Shown in pieces: positions 5,177 through 6,997 of a stretch of 6,997 bases of DNA. The notes beneath the pieces are model-generated. The model worked only from the letters and a program-made list of their open reading frames with translations, ran no database searches and had not been told where the DNA came from. The stretch is from Desulfotomaculaceae bacterium (GTDB lineage Bacteria; Bacillota; Desulfotomaculia; Desulfotomaculales; Pelotomaculaceae), in contig JAQVLS010000083.1 of NCBI GenBank assembly GCA_028704035.1, forward strand, positions 1-6,997, in the 5' to 3' direction. How positions within the stretch are numbered: position 1 is the stretch's first letter; each line of letters starts with the position of its first letter. The translations under genes were made by a program, and so were the position numbers.

Positions 5177-6997
5177 TTGCCGGCTGCTGCATTGATAAAC
5201 GCTTTTAACGAGGCGCTAGCGGAAGAAATAAGGTTCTTGCGCAATGAAGGAGGCCGCCCCCTGGTGCTCTTGGACGGGGTTTTGGTTTACCAGGGCCGGG
5301 AGGGGTTTTTATATGCCTTCAACCTGGAGGTGGATGCTTTCCTGCCTGATGGTACGCCCGTGCGGCTGCGCTGCGGTTTCCGCGAAACTGTGGGGGAGGT
5401 GGTAGCCATACGCGGCGCAGAGCTGACCCTGGCGCTGCATGAGCACGTGGGTGAATTCCTGGAACGGGCTGAATTATTCTGCGAGCCCTGGTTTTTGCTG
5501 GCCGCCCTGCAGGAGCGTCTGCTGGAAATGCCGGAAAGAAATTTGCGCATGGCTCTGGCCCTGCTGGAAAAAGTGCCGGCGCGCCAGTATGGTTTCGGAT
5601 TTATTTCGCTGTCTGCCGCCGCCGGCGCCCAGGAAGAAGCGCTGCGCTTGGTGGACGAAAGGGAAATCACCTTTATTTGGGGGCCGCCAGGCACCGGCAA
5701 GACCGAAACCCTAGCCAGAATTGCGAAGCACTTATTTAAACAGGGTGGCCGGGTACTGATCCTTTCCCATGCCAATGTGGCCGTGGACGGCGCGGTGCTG
5801 AGAGCTGCAGCCCGGATCGGTGCGCCGGTTTCTTACGGCAAGGTGGCGCGTTACGGCTGGGCAAGGCTGCCGGCGCTGCAGCAAAGCGGCCTGCTGGCCT
5901 CCAGTCTGGCAACCGCCGGTCAGCCGGAAGTATGGGAGAGGATCAGAAAACTGGAAGACGAGCGCGGCGAAATACTGACCCGGTTGCGGGCTGGCGGCGC
6001 AAGGGTTAGCCGTCTGAGCGCGGTGGAGCAGGCCCTTCGGGATCTAAGGACAGCCTTGAAAGAAGCCGCCGCGCGCGTGTGCCGCACAGCACGGGTAGTT
6101 GGCTGCACTCTCTCCACGGCGGCTATTGATCCTGTCATTTACCAGGACCACTACGATTATGTACTGCTGGATGAGGCTAGTATGGCCTATATCCCGCAAG
6201 TGGTTTTTGCCGCCTCCTTGGCAGGCCGGAAGTTTGTGGTTAGCGGCGACTTCCGCCAACTGGCGCCGGTGGCGCTGGCCGGGACGCCGGGGGTGGAGCG
6301 CTGGCTGAAGTCGGATATTTTTGAGGAGACCGGGATAACCGCCGCTTTTGAAAAAGGGTTGGCGCCGGACATCGCAGTATTGCGTTTGCAGCGGCGGATG
6401 CACCCGGCCATCGCCGGGTTTGTGAATGACTTTGTATACGGCGGCCTGCTCTACAATGCCCCGGAGACATCCGGGCGCGCCAAACTGGCCGATACCGGGC
6501 CGTGTCCGGGAGAGGCGTTGATGCTTGTGGATTTAAGCGATCTGCCTGCATTCTGCTGCCGGCACGGTTCTTCCCGCTTCAATCCTTTGTCTGCTTTTCT
6601 GGCTCTAATGCTAGCCAGGCAGCTCAGGCTGGGCGGCCTTACGGTCGGATTGCTTACACCCTACGCCGCTCAGGCCAGGCTGTTAAACGCGTTGACTGCA
6701 GGACTTTTAGGAGCCGCCGGAGCGCGTGCCGAGGCTGCCGGAATGACGGCCGCCACGGTCCATCGCTTTCAGGGAGCAGAGCAGGACGCGGTGGTGCTGG
6801 ATCTGGTTGACTCATATCCCCAGCGCGCTGCCGGCAGTCTCCTTTCACGCCGGAAGGGGAACATGGGGCAGCGGCTGCTTAATGTTGCTGTTACCAGGGC
6901 GCGGGGTAAGCTTTTTGTCTTGGCCTGCCGGGAGGTTTTGGAAAGCAGGCTGCCCGGCGACTCTGCCGTGTGCGGGCTTTTTCGTCTTATCCGGGAA
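5177..6997 (+). CDS. Superfamily 1 helicase, UPF1/DNA2 (AAA_11/AAA_12) type; 3' end beyond window
   Basis: The frame from TTG 5177 is open for 607 codons to the last base with no stop, so the protein is cut by the window edge. It should unwind or translocate on DNA or RNA using ATP. Motifs in order: an N-terminal beta-rich domain at about 30-95 (barrel-like, as in UPF1/DNA2 relatives), Walker A G-P-P-G-T-G-K-T (169-176), Ia L-I-L-S-H-A-N-V-A-V-D (about 194-204), a charged helical stalk (about 253-300), V-V-G-C-T-L-S (307-313), Walker B D-E-A-S (332-335), motif III G-D-F-R-Q-L (357-362), Q-R-R-M-H-P (405-410; the family norm is Q-Y-R-M-H-P), motif V H-R-F-Q-G-A-E-Q-D (529-537) and motif VI L-N-V-A-V-T-R-A-R (568-576). 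All core motifs are present, so the helicase is probably active. Because motif VI has been passed, the core is nearly complete; a C-terminal domain such as a nuclease could follow outside the window. It shares orientation with the two ATPases and is a likely effector of the same system. Confidence 0.92.
   Translation, partial: MPAAALINAFNEALAEEIRFLRNEGGRPLVLLDGVLVYQGREGFLYAFNLEVDAFLPDGTPVRLRCGFRETVGEVVAIRGAELTLALHEHVGEFLERAELFCEPWFLLAALQERLLEMPERNLRMALALLEKVPARQYGFGFISLSAAAGAQEEALRLVDEREITFIWGPPGTGKTETLARIAKHLFKQGGRVLILSHANVAVDGAVLRAAARIGAPVSYGKVARYGWARLPALQQSGLLASSLATAGQPEVWERIRKLEDERGEILTRLRAGGARVSRLSAVEQALRDLRTALKEAAARVCRTARVVGCTLSTAAIDPVIYQDHYDYVLLDEASMAYIPQVVFAASLAGRKFVVSGDFRQLAPVALAGTPGVERWLKSDIFEETGITAAFEKGLAPDIAVLRLQRRMHPAIAGFVNDFVYGGLLYNAPETSGRAKLADTGPCPGEALMLVDLSDLPAFCCRHGSSRFNPLSAFLALMLARQLRLGGLTVGLLTPYAAQARLLNALTAGLLGAAGARAEAAGMTAATVHRFQGAEQDAVVLDLVDSYPQRAAGSLLSRRKGNMGQRLLNVAVTRARGKLFVLACREVLESRLPGDSAVCGLFRLIRE

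Noticed and set aside
4941..5195. 84-codon + strand frame in the operon spacer
   Set aside because: No ribosome binding site precedes its ATG, it runs through the inverted repeats and overlaps the well-supported helicase start.
5287..5775. 162-codon minus-strand frame, Ser/Arg-rich
   Set aside because: It is the antisense shadow of the helicase gene, whose frame contains the Walker A motif in this stretch; low-complexity Ser/Arg composition is typical of such shadows.
1..6997. CRISPR array, tRNA, rRNA or complete BREX gene set
   Set aside because: No regularly spaced repeats or RNA gene signatures were seen, and no PglZ, BrxX methyltransferase or Lon-like gene is present in the window.

Overview
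The window looks like an accessory region of a Gram-positive, Clostridia-type genome. The reasons are strong Shine-Dalgarno sites (AAGGAGG class), use of TTG start codons, a mix of AT-rich and GC-richer blocks, and GGGGACGG-type intergenic repeats that I associate with Peptococcaceae-like Clostridia. This assignment is inference; no rRNA, tRNA or taxonomic marker gene is present. All supported genes except one doubtful 51-codon frame lie on the + strand.

Layout. Positions 1-960 hold an AT-rich gene for a protein with four beta-helix units that each end in a TG[WY] signature. The product is unrecognised. Its start appears to be broken by a 1-base frameshift. Positions 961-1515 are a scrapyard: a tandem and inverted GTTGTCAA repeat, a doubtful small minus-strand frame, the remnant of an IS transposase with an HTH-like N-terminal part, and a degenerate dyad repeat. 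From 1599 a tight operon begins: a 264-aa protein of unknown function (1599-2393), a P-loop ATPase (2397-3614, TTG start, 3-base gap) and a second P-loop ATPase (3604-4863, overlapping the first). Both ATPases resemble the DUF2791 / BrxC-BrxD-type ATP-binding family. After an AT-rich spacer of about 310 bases with two inverted repeats, a large superfamily 1 (UPF1/DNA2-like) helicase starts at TTG 5177. It stays open to the window edge (607 codons, no stop seen) and has a full set of helicase motifs.

How the genes may work together. Translational coupling and co-orientation suggest that the 264-aa protein and the two unlike ATPases form one complex. The helicase, in the same direction just downstream, is a plausible DNA- or RNA-remodelling effector. 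Paired DUF2791-type ATPases occur in BREX and in TerB-associated DNA-processing loci, so a role in phage defence or nucleic-acid processing is the best guess. No PglZ phosphatase, methyltransferase, nuclease or TerB domain is visible here, so it is not a recognisable complete BREX locus. The insertion-sequence debris directly upstream fits a horizontally acquired defence-island setting.
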